From Marinomonas algicola (lineage in GTDB: Bacteria; Pseudomonadota; Gammaproteobacteria; Pseudomonadales; Marinomonadaceae), in assembly GCF_014805825.1 (NCBI RefSeq), contig NZ_CP061941.1:4277166-4341165 (forward strand): DNA of 64,000 nt. Direction: 5' to 3'. The notes beneath the pieces were generated by a model that saw only the letters and a program-made list of their open reading frames with translations, ran no database searches and was not told the origin of the DNA. A program made the position numbers and the translations under genes. Shown piece after piece: positions 38,315 through 47,194 of this stretch (positions are counted from its first letter, which is position 1; the number at the start of each line of letters is the position of its first letter).

Positions 38315-39634
38315 TTACCCCATGACTTTATTCGGTAACCACATCACCATTTCTGGGAACAGCATACACAGTATTAACACACATAATTTGATCAGAACAA
38401 ATGGTGTCACCGACTTGTATATATCCAGCATGGTAATACCTGGAGGCGCTATACCTTTCAGATAAAAGAGTGCAAAGCCATAAGGCGGCGTTTGTACGGC
38501 AATTTCAATATTTAATATCATCAATATACCGAACCAAATAGGGTCGAAACCTAAGGAGACGGCTATTGGTGTAAAAATGGGGGCACACATTAAAACAATA
38601 ATAAATTCATCAATAATAAAACCAAGTAACAACATAATTACTTGGAATAAGATGATGACCATCATTGGTGATAATCCTAGGTCTTGGGTAAACCCTGCCA
38701 CCATATTTTGCACACCCATTAATAAATGGAAGTTACTAAATACAGAGGCACCAAAGATAATCCATAAAGCTACACTGACTAATAAAGCGGCCTGCATTCC
38801 GGCTTTTCTAACCATACGAGGTTTGAATCGTTTAAATAATATGGCCAGACAAACCGCACCGACGACCCCAATAGCGCCAGACTCTGTTGGCGTAGCGATA
38901 CCAAAAATAATACTGCCTAAAACCGCCACAATTAAGAGTAAAGAAAGTAAACCATCACGCGCGGTAAACCATTTTTCTTTTAATGTCGGTGCCACATCAG
39001 GTACTTTATCTAGAGGTGCTTTGGAGTGGTCCAATTTACAAGAGATAACAACATAGGTAATCAATAGAACAATAGTAATCGCCGCGGGTACCAGTGCTGC
39101 AATGAACATACGACCGACTGAATTCTGTGTTGCTGAAGCAAACATGATCATCGGAATACTGGGCGGAATTAAAATCCCCAGACCACCACCAGCCATAATA
39201 ACGCCCAAAGCTAAACGCTTGTTATAGCCTCTTTCTAACATAGGACGTAATGCAATACTGCCAGAAGTCATGATGCCCGCACCAATAATACCTACCATGG
39301 CACCAATCATAGAACAGACTATGATAACGCTAATGGCTAAAGAGCCACGTACACGGCCTATCAACATTTGACTTGCATTGAACATAGCATCGCCAATGCC
39401 TGAACGTGTTAGTAGCTGTCCCATGTAGATATACAATGGAATGGCTAACAGAATAAAACTAAAATGCGTTGCTTCTAAAGTGGACGGTATTACGTTAAAT
39501 AGAGCGTCCCCCCAAGTAACATAGCCAACGGCCATAGCGATGCCACCAAGTGCCAACCCAACTGGTGCACCCAATGCAAATGATATTAAAATACAGAACA
39601 ACAATATGCCTGTGAGAACCTCAATACTAATCAT
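38315..39634 (-). CDS. TRAP transporter large permease DctM
   Basis: A 439-residue, very hydrophobic protein with about 12 membrane segments. Family motifs are GIMTSGSIALRPMLERGYNKRLALGVIMAGGGLGILIPPSIPMIMFA and the C-terminal NIEIAVQTPPYGFALFYLKG. It forms the sodium-driven transport path. It overlaps the small permease gene by 8 bp. Confidence 0.93.
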   Translation of the reverse strand: MISIEVLTGILLFCILISFALGAPVGLALGGIAMAVGYVTWGDALFNVIPSTLEATHFSFILLAIPLYIYMGQLLTRSGIGDAMFNASQMLIGRVRGSLAISVIIVCSMIGAMVGIIGAGIMTSGSIALRPMLERGYNKRLALGVIMAGGGLGILIPPSIPMIMFASATQNSVGRMFIAALVPAAITIVLLITYVVISCKLDHSKAPLDKVPDVAPTLKEKWFTARDGLLSLLLIVAVLGSIIFGIATPTESGAIGVVGAVCLAILFKRFKPRMVRKAGMQAALLVSVALWIIFGASVFSNFHLLMGVQNMVAGFTQDLGLSPMMVIILFQVIMLLLGFIIDEFIIVLMCAPIFTPIAVSLGFDPIWFGILMILNIEIAVQTPPYGFALFYLKGIAPPGITMLDIYKSVTPFVLIKLCVLILCMLFPEMVMWLPNKVMG

Positions 39635-40187
39635 TTGCTATTTCCTCTTCTTCGCCTCTGATGAGGTCAGGTAATAAAATCTTACCTGTAAACAAATTGT
39701 ACCCATCTTCAAGGATGTCACTTAACAGTTGTAATACTAATATGCCACTAGCAACGGCCATCATGACCCAGTAATGGTGCATGTGCGGAGCCCACTCACT
39801 TTGACGGCGATAATCAAACTCAATTGATTCGAAAAACTTTTCTAAACTCATTTTAAAAATGATGGCGACAAAGAAAATCGCTAACATAAATGAGAAAATA
39901 TTAAATGCGCTACGAACTCGCGGAGAGACTTTATTATATAAAATATCGACATTGATATGAGCACGTTGCTGTTGAGCATAAGCTCCACCTAACGCAGCAA
40001 TGTAACCAAAGCAAAATAAAGAAAGGTCATACGCCCAAATGGTTGGTTTATTAAGGAAGTAGCGAGAAAAAACTTCAAATGCGACTACAAATGCTAAAAA
40101 TGGCATGGCATAGGAGATAGATTTGCCAATAAAAGTCACAAGAGCATGAGTTCCTAGGCAGTAACGTTTAATTAAGGTTACTAACAT
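39627..40187 (-). CDS. TRAP transporter small permease DctQ
   Basis: 186 residues with four membrane segments. The family segment VFSRYFLNKPTIWAYDLSLFCFGYIAALGGAYAQQQRAHINVDI is typical of DctQ. It stabilises or scaffolds the large subunit. It is the second gene of a P-Q-M operon. Confidence 0.9.
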   Translation of the reverse strand: MLVTLIKRYCLGTHALVTFIGKSISYAMPFLAFVVAFEVFSRYFLNKPTIWAYDLSLFCFGYIAALGGAYAQQQRAHINVDILYNKVSPRVRSAFNIFSFMLAIFFVAIIFKMSLEKFFESIEFDYRRQSEWAPHMHHYWVMMAVASGILVLQLLSDILEDGYNLFTGKILLPDLIRGEEEEIAND

Positions 40188-40223
40188 GATTTTTTACCTT
40201 TGATCGTTAACATATAAAATTAA

Positions 40224-40239
40224 GGAGACCGAAGTCTCC
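40224..40239 (-). repeat. UUCG-capped hairpin between dctP and dctQ
   Basis: On the transcript GGAGAC-UUCG-GUCUCC forms a stem closed by C(UUCG)G, one of the most stable RNA tetraloops. It lies in the 106-bp gap after the binding-protein gene. Confidence 0.75.
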
Positions 40240-40293
40240 CTAGTTTTATCTGTATATGGCTATAATGAAATAGACATTAACCTATATTATTGA

Positions 40294-41322
40294 TTATTCT
40301 GCTTCTGCACGAAGAACATCAATTAACTGCTTGCTGTATTTATCGGCTTCAGCGTACTCATCCCAAAGGTTAGCTCCAGCCGCTTTCCAAGCCGCTACGT
40401 CAGCCGCACTTGGTTCAGGACTCCATTCTAGACCTTTAGCTTGCATTTCTTTAAGCGCTTGCGTTTCCCAAAGAGTCGATTTATTTAGCTGATCTTGAGC
40501 ATGAACGGTTGTGGCGGCTTTAACAATCGCTTGTAGATCTGGAGACAGTTTAGCCCAAGCACCTTTATTAACAATGATGGGTAATACTTGTGCGCCCGCT
40601 AGAGGAAGTTTGTACATGTATTTAGCGACTTCAACGTGGTTACCATCGCGGTGATCAATTAGGTTTGAACCAATTGAACCATCAATAACGCCTGTTGAAA
40701 GACTTGTGTAAATTTCACCCCAAGCTAAAGATACTGGAGAAGCGCCTAGATTACGTAAGAATTTGCCGTAAGCGCCTGGAGCACGAATTTTCATGCCCTT
40801 AAAATCGTCAATTGAGTTGATTTGTTTTTTAGAAATAACGTAAACAGCTGGTTGGATGTAAGGATCTAACCAAACAAGACCTTGATCACCGTATGCTTTT
40901 TCTAGAATCGGAGCCCAACCTTTTTCATGGAATAACGTACTCAATTCTGCTGCGTTGTCAGTGCCACCAGGTAGGCCTATTTCAACGATACCTGCTGGCA
41001 GTTCACCCGCATTGAGTGATTGGAACGTGGCTCCCATGGTGACCAGACCGGTTTTAACTGCGCCAAAAATACCAGTAGATCCAACCCCTTCACCTGAGTA
41101 CAAAACTTGAACCTTGATGCGTCCATTGGACATGGTTTCAATGTTTTTACCTAGACTTTCGTAAACTTCACCAAACGCTGAACCACGGCTATATAGGTTG
41201 GCGAAACGCCAGTTGTGTTCAGCGGCTTGAGCGGCCGTAGATGCAACAGCGCTTAAACCCAGAGCAACAGCAAGAGAACTGACTACCAGTTGCTTTTTAA
41301 CTTTTTTTATAGTCTTTAACAT
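40294..41322 (-). CDS. TRAP transporter solute-binding protein DctP
   Basis: 342 residues. A signal peptide (KKVKKQLVVSSLAVALGLSAVASTAAQA, about 34 residues) is followed by the DctP fold. The conserved region GMKIRAPGAYGKFLRNLGASPVSLAWGEIYTSLSTGVIDGS contains the arginine that binds the carboxylate of the ligand. The solute is probably an organic acid, but its identity is not readable. A strong ribosome site (GAGGTGG) precedes it. Confidence 0.92.
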   Translation of the reverse strand: MLKTIKKVKKQLVVSSLAVALGLSAVASTAAQAAEHNWRFANLYSRGSAFGEVYESLGKNIETMSNGRIKVQVLYSGEGVGSTGIFGAVKTGLVTMGATFQSLNAGELPAGIVEIGLPGGTDNAAELSTLFHEKGWAPILEKAYGDQGLVWLDPYIQPAVYVISKKQINSIDDFKGMKIRAPGAYGKFLRNLGASPVSLAWGEIYTSLSTGVIDGSIGSNLIDHRDGNHVEVAKYMYKLPLAGAQVLPIIVNKGAWAKLSPDLQAIVKAATTVHAQDQLNKSTLWETQALKEMQAKGLEWSPEPSAADVAAWKAAGANLWDEYAEADKYSKQLIDVLRAEAE

Positions 41323-41424
41323 GAACCACCTCGTGAACCATTATGATAAAACATCATATTCTTTACGAATATAACACCTTGTGCTATCGATACTTTCAAA
41401 AAGGCCACGCCTATTAAAGCGCGC

Positions 41425-41454
41425 AAAATACATCTAAAGTTTTGTTTTCGTCAA
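41425..41454 (-). promoter_or_regulatory. Candidate promoter of the first TRAP operon
   Basis: Minus strand: -35 TTGACG (41449-41454), an 18-bp spacer and -10 TATTTT (41425-41430), about 100 bp before dctP. The rest of the 400-bp gap (41323-41722) holds the chemoreceptor terminator and AT-rich sequence without a gene. Confidence 0.5.
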
Positions 41455-41657
41455 ACAAATTAATATTCAAAAGCCCTTATAAATCAGCTAAATAGATATT
41501 TTTATACGCACTGATAAAATGCCAAATATTTATTTCTTGCGCTATTTTATTATTTTCTTTTTCTTTTTAATAAAAATGAAGTGTGCCTATGGTATTGAAA
41601 AAGTACACTTTTTTTACACTTTTAAGGTTTTTTATAGGGATTTAAATGACTGAAAAA

Positions 41658-41678
41658 AACGCACCTTAACGGTGCGTT
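41658..41678 (-). terminator. Intrinsic terminator after chemoreceptor gene
   Basis: Minus strand: AACGCACC-GTTAA-GGTGCGTT followed by a T run. It lies 45 bp after the stop codon. Confidence 0.88.
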
Positions 41679-41722
41679 GGTTTCTATAGAATGCGTAAAG
41701 GTGATTTTTTTTGCCGTGAAAG

Positions 41723-43612
41723 TTACGAAATTTCGAATTGTGAAATCTGCTTTGTCAGTTCGATGGCTTGATTATGAACATTTTTATTTGCGGTTTTCAT
41801 TGATTGAATCGCTTGATAATTGTCTTTTATCTCAAGCGCTATTCCATCCATATCGTGAGCCATTTGCGATGTGGTTGTTGCCACTTCTTTTATGGATTGA
41901 CTGATTTCTCTGGTATTGTTCATAGCATCTTGGGTATTTTGTTCCACCTGGTGGATTGTGGTTACCGCATTTTTACCCAATACCTTACTTTTCTCTACTT
42001 GTTGTAAGCTAAGAGTCATAGACTGAATAACGTCTTGAGTTTCTTGCTGAATGGCTTCGACTCGAGAGGTAATATCTCCCGATGCCTTTACTGTTTGTTC
42101 TGCTAATGCTTTGACCTCATCGGCCACCACCGCAAACCCTCTACCTGCTTCTCCTGCGCGTGCGGCTTCAATTGCCGCATTAAGAGCCAATAGACTGGTC
42201 TGTTGGGCAACTCCTACAATGAGATCAATGACCAGATCAATTTCTTTTGATTGAATGCCTAATTTAGAAACACTTTCATTGGTATTACTGATCGTACTGG
42301 AGACATGGCTAATACTGGTCATGGCGTCTTGCATGGCCGTTACGCCTAGACGAGCGGATTCATGCGCGGTTTGGGTTGCGTCTTGTACCGCTAACGTCAT
42401 ATTAAGAACATTGTCTGCTGTGACCGAAATTTCTTCTGTTGATGACGCTAAAGTATCACTTTTTATATTAATTCTTTCACTGCCTCCAATAATGGTTTTA
42501 ATACTGTGATCAAGCTCATCTGCTGTCGCCACCAGTTTCTTATTACTCCCTAAAAGGTGGCCGATTAAATCTCGTAGCCCGTTAGACATAGTATTTGAAG
42601 CAATCAGTAATTGTTGAAATTCATCTTTATCAGAGCGATTCGTCTCTATTTTGTGATCTTTTAACTTCCCTTGAGCGACTTCGGTTAATACTTCTAATAC
42701 GGCCTTTAAATTGCGGTTTAAAGAACGAATGACAGTAGCCAAAACGAAGCCAACAATCATGGCGAGTAGCAGACAACCAATAACCAAAGATTGTCGAGCT
42801 TGTTCTGCTGTACTTAACGAACGGTCCTGTGCTTTTGAGAGCAAATTATTTTGCAAATACAACACGCTTTCATAGATGGATTTGGTTACCTTATTACTCA
42901 GATGAATAAGGTTTTTTTGATGATTATTCAAGCGAATTGAGAGCTCAATAACCGGGGCTAATGCGTCTTCGTATGTTTGAATCATGGGATTAAAGACATC
43001 CCCAAAACCGATATTATCAATGTTGCTTTTTAACGTGTTAATAGACTCTTTTAATTTGTTTGCGTGGTTCTCATCACTGTAAGCCAGAAAGTCTTTTTCA
43101 AGGTTGCGTACTTCTTTAAAGCCTGCCGCAAAGTTCGCTAAAGGCTTAAGTTGCTCTGCCAGTAATGCGGCCGATTGATTTAGCTCCCCTAATGCTCCAG
43201 TGTCTCCACTGAGACCTAAGCTTTTTTGAGTAGTTAAGTTATTGTTAATGAGCTCAAGGTAGTTTGGTAAGACGGTTTGATTTTGAAAAAGTAATTCTTT
43301 GCCTACTTTGTCAATTAGATCGGGTCTAATTAGAAAGCCTTTAGCAATACTGTTTTCTATAGCAATGAGCTCTTGGCTTAATAAATCAATATTGTCTTTA
43401 TTCAGTTGTGTCATTTCTCTTTCGAATTTAAGCAATGATACTTCTAGGTTTTTGACTTGATTTGTGAGTTCATTGAGCTCTCTTGCGTCGTTTGAGGCAT
43501 GCGATATTTGCGCTAAGTTATAGACAGAATAAGCACCAAAACCAGCGTAACCGATGCAAACTAGGAGAGCGATAGAAATGAGTTTTTGACGTACGGATAA
43601 AGCAATGGTCAT
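41723..43612 (-). CDS. Methyl-accepting chemotaxis protein
   Basis: 629 residues. Membrane helix 1 (9-31) is followed by a large helical periplasmic sensor (about 32-274), membrane helix 2 (275-295), a HAMP domain and a cytoplasmic signalling hairpin. The tip reads LLALNAAIEAARAGEAGRGFAVVADEVKALAEQT (about 475-510). No C-terminal NWETF-like pentapeptide is present, so adaptation enzymes may need another receptor. The ligand is unknown; the adjacent TRAP operon suggests an organic acid (inference). The gene has an unusual leader with an internal terminator. Confidence 0.93.
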   Translation of the reverse strand: MTIALSVRQKLISIALLVCIGYAGFGAYSVYNLAQISHASNDARELNELTNQVKNLEVSLLKFEREMTQLNKDNIDLLSQELIAIENSIAKGFLIRPDLIDKVGKELLFQNQTVLPNYLELINNNLTTQKSLGLSGDTGALGELNQSAALLAEQLKPLANFAAGFKEVRNLEKDFLAYSDENHANKLKESINTLKSNIDNIGFGDVFNPMIQTYEDALAPVIELSIRLNNHQKNLIHLSNKVTKSIYESVLYLQNNLLSKAQDRSLSTAEQARQSLVIGCLLLAMIVGFVLATVIRSLNRNLKAVLEVLTEVAQGKLKDHKIETNRSDKDEFQQLLIASNTMSNGLRDLIGHLLGSNKKLVATADELDHSIKTIIGGSERINIKSDTLASSTEEISVTADNVLNMTLAVQDATQTAHESARLGVTAMQDAMTSISHVSSTISNTNESVSKLGIQSKEIDLVIDLIVGVAQQTSLLALNAAIEAARAGEAGRGFAVVADEVKALAEQTVKASGDITSRVEAIQQETQDVIQSMTLSLQQVEKSKVLGKNAVTTIHQVEQNTQDAMNNTREISQSIKEVATTTSQMAHDMDGIALEIKDNYQAIQSMKTANKNVHNQAIELTKQISQFEIS

Positions 43613-43666
43613 GTTGATATCCTCTAGACAGATACTTATTCACAAAGGAATAAGCTAACGGAACAT

Positions 43667-43851
43667 AAAAAAAGGCCTGTTTAAATTTCACGAGATAAAC
43701 AGGCCTAAAAAGTATGCTGGAAGCATTAAGATAACCTGCAAGAGAACAGTTTAACTTAAGGGTTTTCAAACGAGCTGATTCGTCCTAAATCCAGTATGGA
43801 TCGACTGCTATGGTGTCGTACTGTACTCGCTTTATTTACAGTAAAGGACTC
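43667..43851 (-). ncRNA. Candidate small RNA or riboswitch-like leader
   Basis: The stretch from the predicted start to the end of the terminator's T run contains several short stems (for example TCCA-TAC-TGGA) but no reading frame with a good ribosome site. I compared it by eye with c-di-GMP-I, glycine, preQ1, FMN and 6S RNA patterns and saw no match. The call rests only on promoter plus terminator geometry. Confidence 0.4.
43673..43706 (-). terminator. Terminator in the chemoreceptor leader
   Basis: Minus strand: AGGCCTGTTTA and TAAACAGGCCT form an 11-bp stem with a 12-base loop, followed by TTTTTTT. It stands 61 nt before the chemoreceptor start codon, on the same strand, downstream of a promoter at 43858-43886. 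It must either end a separate small RNA or act as an attenuator. Confidence 0.8.
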
Positions 43852-43857
43852 TGAAGA

Positions 43858-43886
43858 GCTATAGAATCGTTAAGAATCAATGTAAA
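43858..43886 (-). promoter_or_regulatory. Promoter of the chemoreceptor leader or small RNA
   Basis: Minus strand: -35 TTTACA (43881-43886), a 17-bp spacer and -10 TATAGC (43858-43863). The expected start is near 43851, giving about 240 nt of leader or a small RNA of about 185 nt ending at the terminator. Confidence 0.55.
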
Positions 43887-44074
43887 GTTAGACGACAAAC
43901 AAACTAATCAAGGTTAATTGCCATGTATTACCTTGTTGCGATGTATTACTTTGTCCCAACGTGAAAAGAAAACCTTTATAACGCATTGCTAACTGGGTAA
44001 TTTGAGTGTCCTATTTGCAAACATGAGTGGTGCTTTCTTAATTTTAAGATAGTCTGGATAGATTAGGAGAAATG

Positions 44075-45013
44075 ATGAGTATCAAGAATTATTCACTGGG
44101 TCAGGTAGGCGATTACGAAATTAAGCAATTAAAAGTGTTTAAAACCGTTGTCGATTGCGGTGGCTTCTCTGCGGCTGAAACCTCACTTAATATTGGTCGT
44201 TCAACCATTAGCTTACATATTTCTAATCTAGAATCTCGTCTTAACTTGGTTTTATGCAAGCGAGGACGAGCGGGCTTTTCGCTTACAGAGGAAGGTGTCA
44301 TTATCTATAAAATGACAGAAAACCTAATTGAATCTCTGGATGAGTTCCGCACGACAGTGAATAATTTGAACTCCAGTTTGACCGGTAAGTTGAGAATCGC
44401 TCTTTCAGATAAAGTGAGTCTTGATCCCCGTAGTCATTTTCCAGAATTGATTCAACGTTTTTCGATTGAAGCATTGGATGTCTCAATTACGACCAATATT
44501 TCTTCCATGTCGAATATTGAGCGTATGATTTTAAATGATGAGGCTGATGTTGGTTTTATTCCTTATCATCGCAAGTTGGATGGTTTGGATTATGTTCACT
44601 TATACAGTGATAACTGCTATCTGTATTGCGGTAAAAGTCACCCACTCGCGTCTCTTTCAGAAGTCGAGCAATCCGAACAAGCTGATATTTTTCCTGCTAC
44701 TCATGCTGGCTTAAAACCCCATGAAGCGGTTAGCCATCAAATCTCTCATATGAATTTAACGGCTATTTCATACTTTTATGACAGTCGGTTAGCGCTTATT
44801 CTATCGGGCCAGTACATAGGCTTTTTACCAGAAGCCTATGCACAACCTTATTTAGAAAAGGGTGACATAGCGGTCGTAGCCCCAAATGAACGATCCTATA
44901 CGTTGGGAGTGGCGGTTATTTCGAAAAAAACAGCACAACCCAATAAACCTAGGGAGCTTTTCCTCAAGGTATTGCATCAAACTGTGGATGAGCTGGTGGT
45001 TGCGCCTTATTAA
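44075..45013 (+). CDS. LysR-family transcriptional regulator
   Basis: 312 residues. The N-terminal helix-turn-helix reads FSAAETSLNIGRSTISLHISNLESRLNLVLCKRGRAGFSLTEEG, followed by a LysR substrate-binding domain. AGGAG lies 5 bases before ATG 44075 and only 2 before the overlapping ATG at 44072, so I use the former. It is divergent from the chemoreceptor gene and convergent with the next regulator. Target unknown; the chemoreceptor or a TRAP operon are candidates. Confidence 0.87.
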   Translation: MSIKNYSLGQVGDYEIKQLKVFKTVVDCGGFSAAETSLNIGRSTISLHISNLESRLNLVLCKRGRAGFSLTEEGVIIYKMTENLIESLDEFRTTVNNLNSSLTGKLRIALSDKVSLDPRSHFPELIQRFSIEALDVSITTNISSMSNIERMILNDEADVGFIPYHRKLDGLDYVHLYSDNCYLYCGKSHPLASLSEVEQSEQADIFPATHAGLKPHEAVSHQISHMNLTAISYFYDSRLALILSGQYIGFLPEAYAQPYLEKGDIAVVAPNERSYTLGVAVISKKTAQPNKPRELFLKVLHQTVDELVVAPY

Positions 45014-45036
45014 GTCGGTCGAAACAGGCTTATCCA

Positions 45037-45762
45037 CTATTTATCTTTAGGGTGAGCAAAAATATAGCCATCAAATTCTGGGTCATCTGTGTCAGATAAT
45101 GTAAATAAGGTTTGCTTTACATTTTCTAAATGTTGCCACATGGCTTTTCTAGCGCCTTCAGCGTTGCGTTTTCGTAATTGTAAAAGGACCTGTTTATGAT
45201 CTTCTATCCATTGACCGTGGTATGACGAGTCGTTAATTCTTGCATGTAATTTTTGCCACATTGGGTTGCCGTCTCGCATATCCCAAATTCTGGTAACCGT
45301 ATCGAGTAATAAGGTGTTCTGAGTGGCTTTCGCGATTAATAAATGGAAGTCTCTGTCCGCTTTATTGGATTTTTCTACTGAGCTAAGCTCTGCACCCTCA
45401 AGATCAAGCGTTTCTTGCAACTGCTGGATATCTGCTTTGGTAATTGAAAGAGCCGCTTGAGCGGCAATGGTGCTTTCTAGAACTTGCCTTGCTTGGAGTA
45501 ATTCGAAAGGACCGACATCAGAGACTTTATCGACGGTTTGTGAAGACAAATTATTTTTCAAATAGCTTCCAGAGCCTTTCCTTACTTCTATAAGTTCTTC
45601 TATTTCCAACATAATAAAGGCTTCTCTAACTAAGGTTCTGCTCACCCCAAATAGTTCTGCATAAACTCGCTCAGTGGGAAGTTTATCGCCAATATTAATA
45701 TCTGATTTTGCAATTTCTTGTTTAATTTTCTCGCCAATTTCTCTGTAGAGTCGTTCTGCCAT
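45037..45762 (-). CDS. GntR/FadR-family regulator, UxuR/ExuR-type
   Basis: About 241 residues. A GntR winged helix (RLYREIGEKIKQEI...GDKLPTERVYAELFGVSRTLVREAFIMLEIEELIEVRKGSGSYL) is followed by an FCD effector domain. The sequence is close in pattern to E. coli ExuR and UxuR, repressors of hexuronate genes. It is divergent from manD. A TGGTATGCCA operator overlaps the longer possible start (45807), which supports starting at 45762, although no strong ribosome site is seen there. Probably autoregulated through three operators at 45797-45952. Confidence 0.85.
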   Translation of the reverse strand: MAERLYREIGEKIKQEIAKSDINIGDKLPTERVYAELFGVSRTLVREAFIMLEIEELIEVRKGSGSYLKNNLSSQTVDKVSDVGPFELLQARQVLESTIAAQAALSITKADIQQLQETLDLEGAELSSVEKSNKADRDFHLLIAKATQNTLLLDTVTRIWDMRDGNPMWQKLHARINDSSYHGQWIEDHKQVLLQLRKRNAEGARKAMWQHLENVKQTLFTLSDTDDPEFDGYIFAHPKDK

Positions 45763-45796
45763 AGGATGATTCTTAGTGATGGTATTGTAAATTATC

Positions 45797-45806
45797 TGGT
45801 ATGCCA
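45797..45806. promoter_or_regulatory. UxuR-like operator A
   Basis: TGGTATGCCA, near-palindromic and like the known UxuR/ExuR core TTGGTATACCAA. Its centre is at 45801.5, just before the regulator gene. Confidence 0.65.
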
Positions 45807-45869
45807 TTTTCCTGCAACCCCATTAAAAAGTCGATATTTTAATGACGAATAGACAAAAAAACATTTAAA

Positions 45870-45879
45870 TGGCATGCCA
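45870..45879. promoter_or_regulatory. UxuR-like operator B
   Basis: TGGCATGCCA is a perfect palindrome with AT-rich flanks (AAA and ATTT). Its centre is at 45874.5, exactly 73 bp from operator A. Confidence 0.7.
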
Positions 45880-45941
45880 ATTTAGTTAAATAGACTTGTT
45901 TAAATCATTTTTTCGCGTTATTTTACGCTTTAATGTGTATT

Positions 45942-45953
45942 TTGGTATGCCAA
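45942..45953. promoter_or_regulatory. UxuR-like operator C
   Basis: TTGGTATGCCAA has its centre at 45947.5, exactly 73 bp from operator B and 24 bp before the manD start codon. Confidence 0.7.
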
Positions 45954-45976
45954 AAATAATAATTAGGTATCTTTTC

Positions 45977-47188
45977 ATGATAATTCGATCTGCAAAAGTG
46001 ATAGTGACATGCCCTGGACGTAACCTTGTCACCTTGAAAATAGAAACGGATGAAGGCGTTCATGGCATCGGTGATGCGACATTAAATGGGCGTGAAAAAT
46101 CAGTCGTCTCCTATCTTGAAGATCATGTTATACCCACTCTTATTGGTAAAGACCCACAACGTATTGAAGATATTTGGCAATATTTATATCGCGGTGCTTA
46201 TTGGCGTCGAGGTCCTATTTCTATGACAGCCATTGCGGCTGTTGATGTCGCATTATGGGACATCAAAGCAAAGCTAGCGGACATGCCTCTTTATCAATTA
46301 TTGGGCGGTAAAAGCCGAGAAAAAGTGATGGTGTACGGACATGCCACAGGAATTGATATTGATTCTTGTCTTGAAGAAGTTCGAAAACATGTCGAATTGG
46401 GTTACAAAGCGGTTAGAGTTCAATGTGGCATACCAGGTGTTGCTACGACCTATGGTGTAACAAAAGAAGTGGGTAAGCCTTATGAACCTGCGGACTCTGA
46501 TTTACCTGATGAGCATGTTTGGTCAACGGAAAAATATTTAAACCATGTGCCTTCTTTATTTGCGGCTGTGCGAGAAGAATTCGGTGAAGATTTGCATATA
46601 TTACATGATGTTCACCATAGATTGACTCCGATACAGGCGGCTCGATTAGGTAAAGCCGTCGAGCCCTATCATCTATTTTGGCTTGAAGATTGTACACCGG
46701 CAGAGAATCAATCGTCGTTTGAACTGATTCGCCAACATACAACAACACCGCTGGCTGTTGGAGAAGTTTTTAATAGCCTGCATGACTGCCAAGACCTTAT
46801 TCAAAAACACCTTATTGATTACATTAGAGCCCCTATTTCTCATGCTGGAGGCATTACTAATGTGCGTCGTATCGCGGACTTTGCGGCTATTTTTCATGTT
46901 AAGACAGGCTTCCATGGTGCGACAGACCTCTCTCCTGTTTGTATGGGCGCTGCGCTGCATTTCGATACTTGGGTGCCGAACTTTGGCATTCAAGAGCACA
47001 TGCCTCATACCAAGGAAACCGATTTAGTTTTTCCTCATGCTTATGAATTTAAAGATGGCTTTTTCACGCCTGGCGAGGTTCCTGGTCATGGTGTCGATAT
47101 AGATGAAGAACGTGCCGCGAAATACCCTTATAAACCTGCTTATCTTCCGGTCAATCGCCTAGAAGATGGCACCTTGTGGAATTGGTAG
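45977..47188 (+). CDS. manD: D-mannonate dehydratase ManD (RspA-like)
   Basis: 403 residues of the enolase superfamily, close along its whole length to E. coli RspA. It begins with VTCPGRNLVTLKIETDEG and ends with the identical ARLEDGTLWNW-type tail (NRLEDGTLWNW). It should dehydrate D-mannonate to 2-keto-3-deoxygluconate with magnesium. The active-site loop reads GFHGATDLSP. From memory of ManD family studies, Ala at this site (A315 here) marks efficient enzymes and Pro marks poor ones such as RspA. A longer TTG start would bury operator C inside the gene, so ATG 45977 is used. Confidence 0.9.
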   Translation: MIIRSAKVIVTCPGRNLVTLKIETDEGVHGIGDATLNGREKSVVSYLEDHVIPTLIGKDPQRIEDIWQYLYRGAYWRRGPISMTAIAAVDVALWDIKAKLADMPLYQLLGGKSREKVMVYGHATGIDIDSCLEEVRKHVELGYKAVRVQCGIPGVATTYGVTKEVGKPYEPADSDLPDEHVWSTEKYLNHVPSLFAAVREEFGEDLHILHDVHHRLTPIQAARLGKAVEPYHLFWLEDCTPAENQSSFELIRQHTTTPLAVGEVFNSLHDCQDLIQKHLIDYIRAPISHAGGITNVRRIADFAAIFHVKTGFHGATDLSPVCMGAALHFDTWVPNFGIQEHMPHTKETDLVFPHAYEFKDGFFTPGEVPGHGVDIDEERAAKYPYKPAYLPVNRLEDGTLWNW

Positions 47189-47194
47189 AAAATT

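Noticed and set aside
43518..43769. 83-codon minus-strand frame upstream of the chemoreceptor gene
   Set aside because: It runs through the leader terminator and into the chemoreceptor gene in another frame; no homology-like features.
43667..43851. c-di-GMP-I riboswitch before the chemoreceptor gene
   Set aside because: None of the conserved GEMM motifs (for example the GGGCAAA or GACGCAAAGCC segments) is present by eye.
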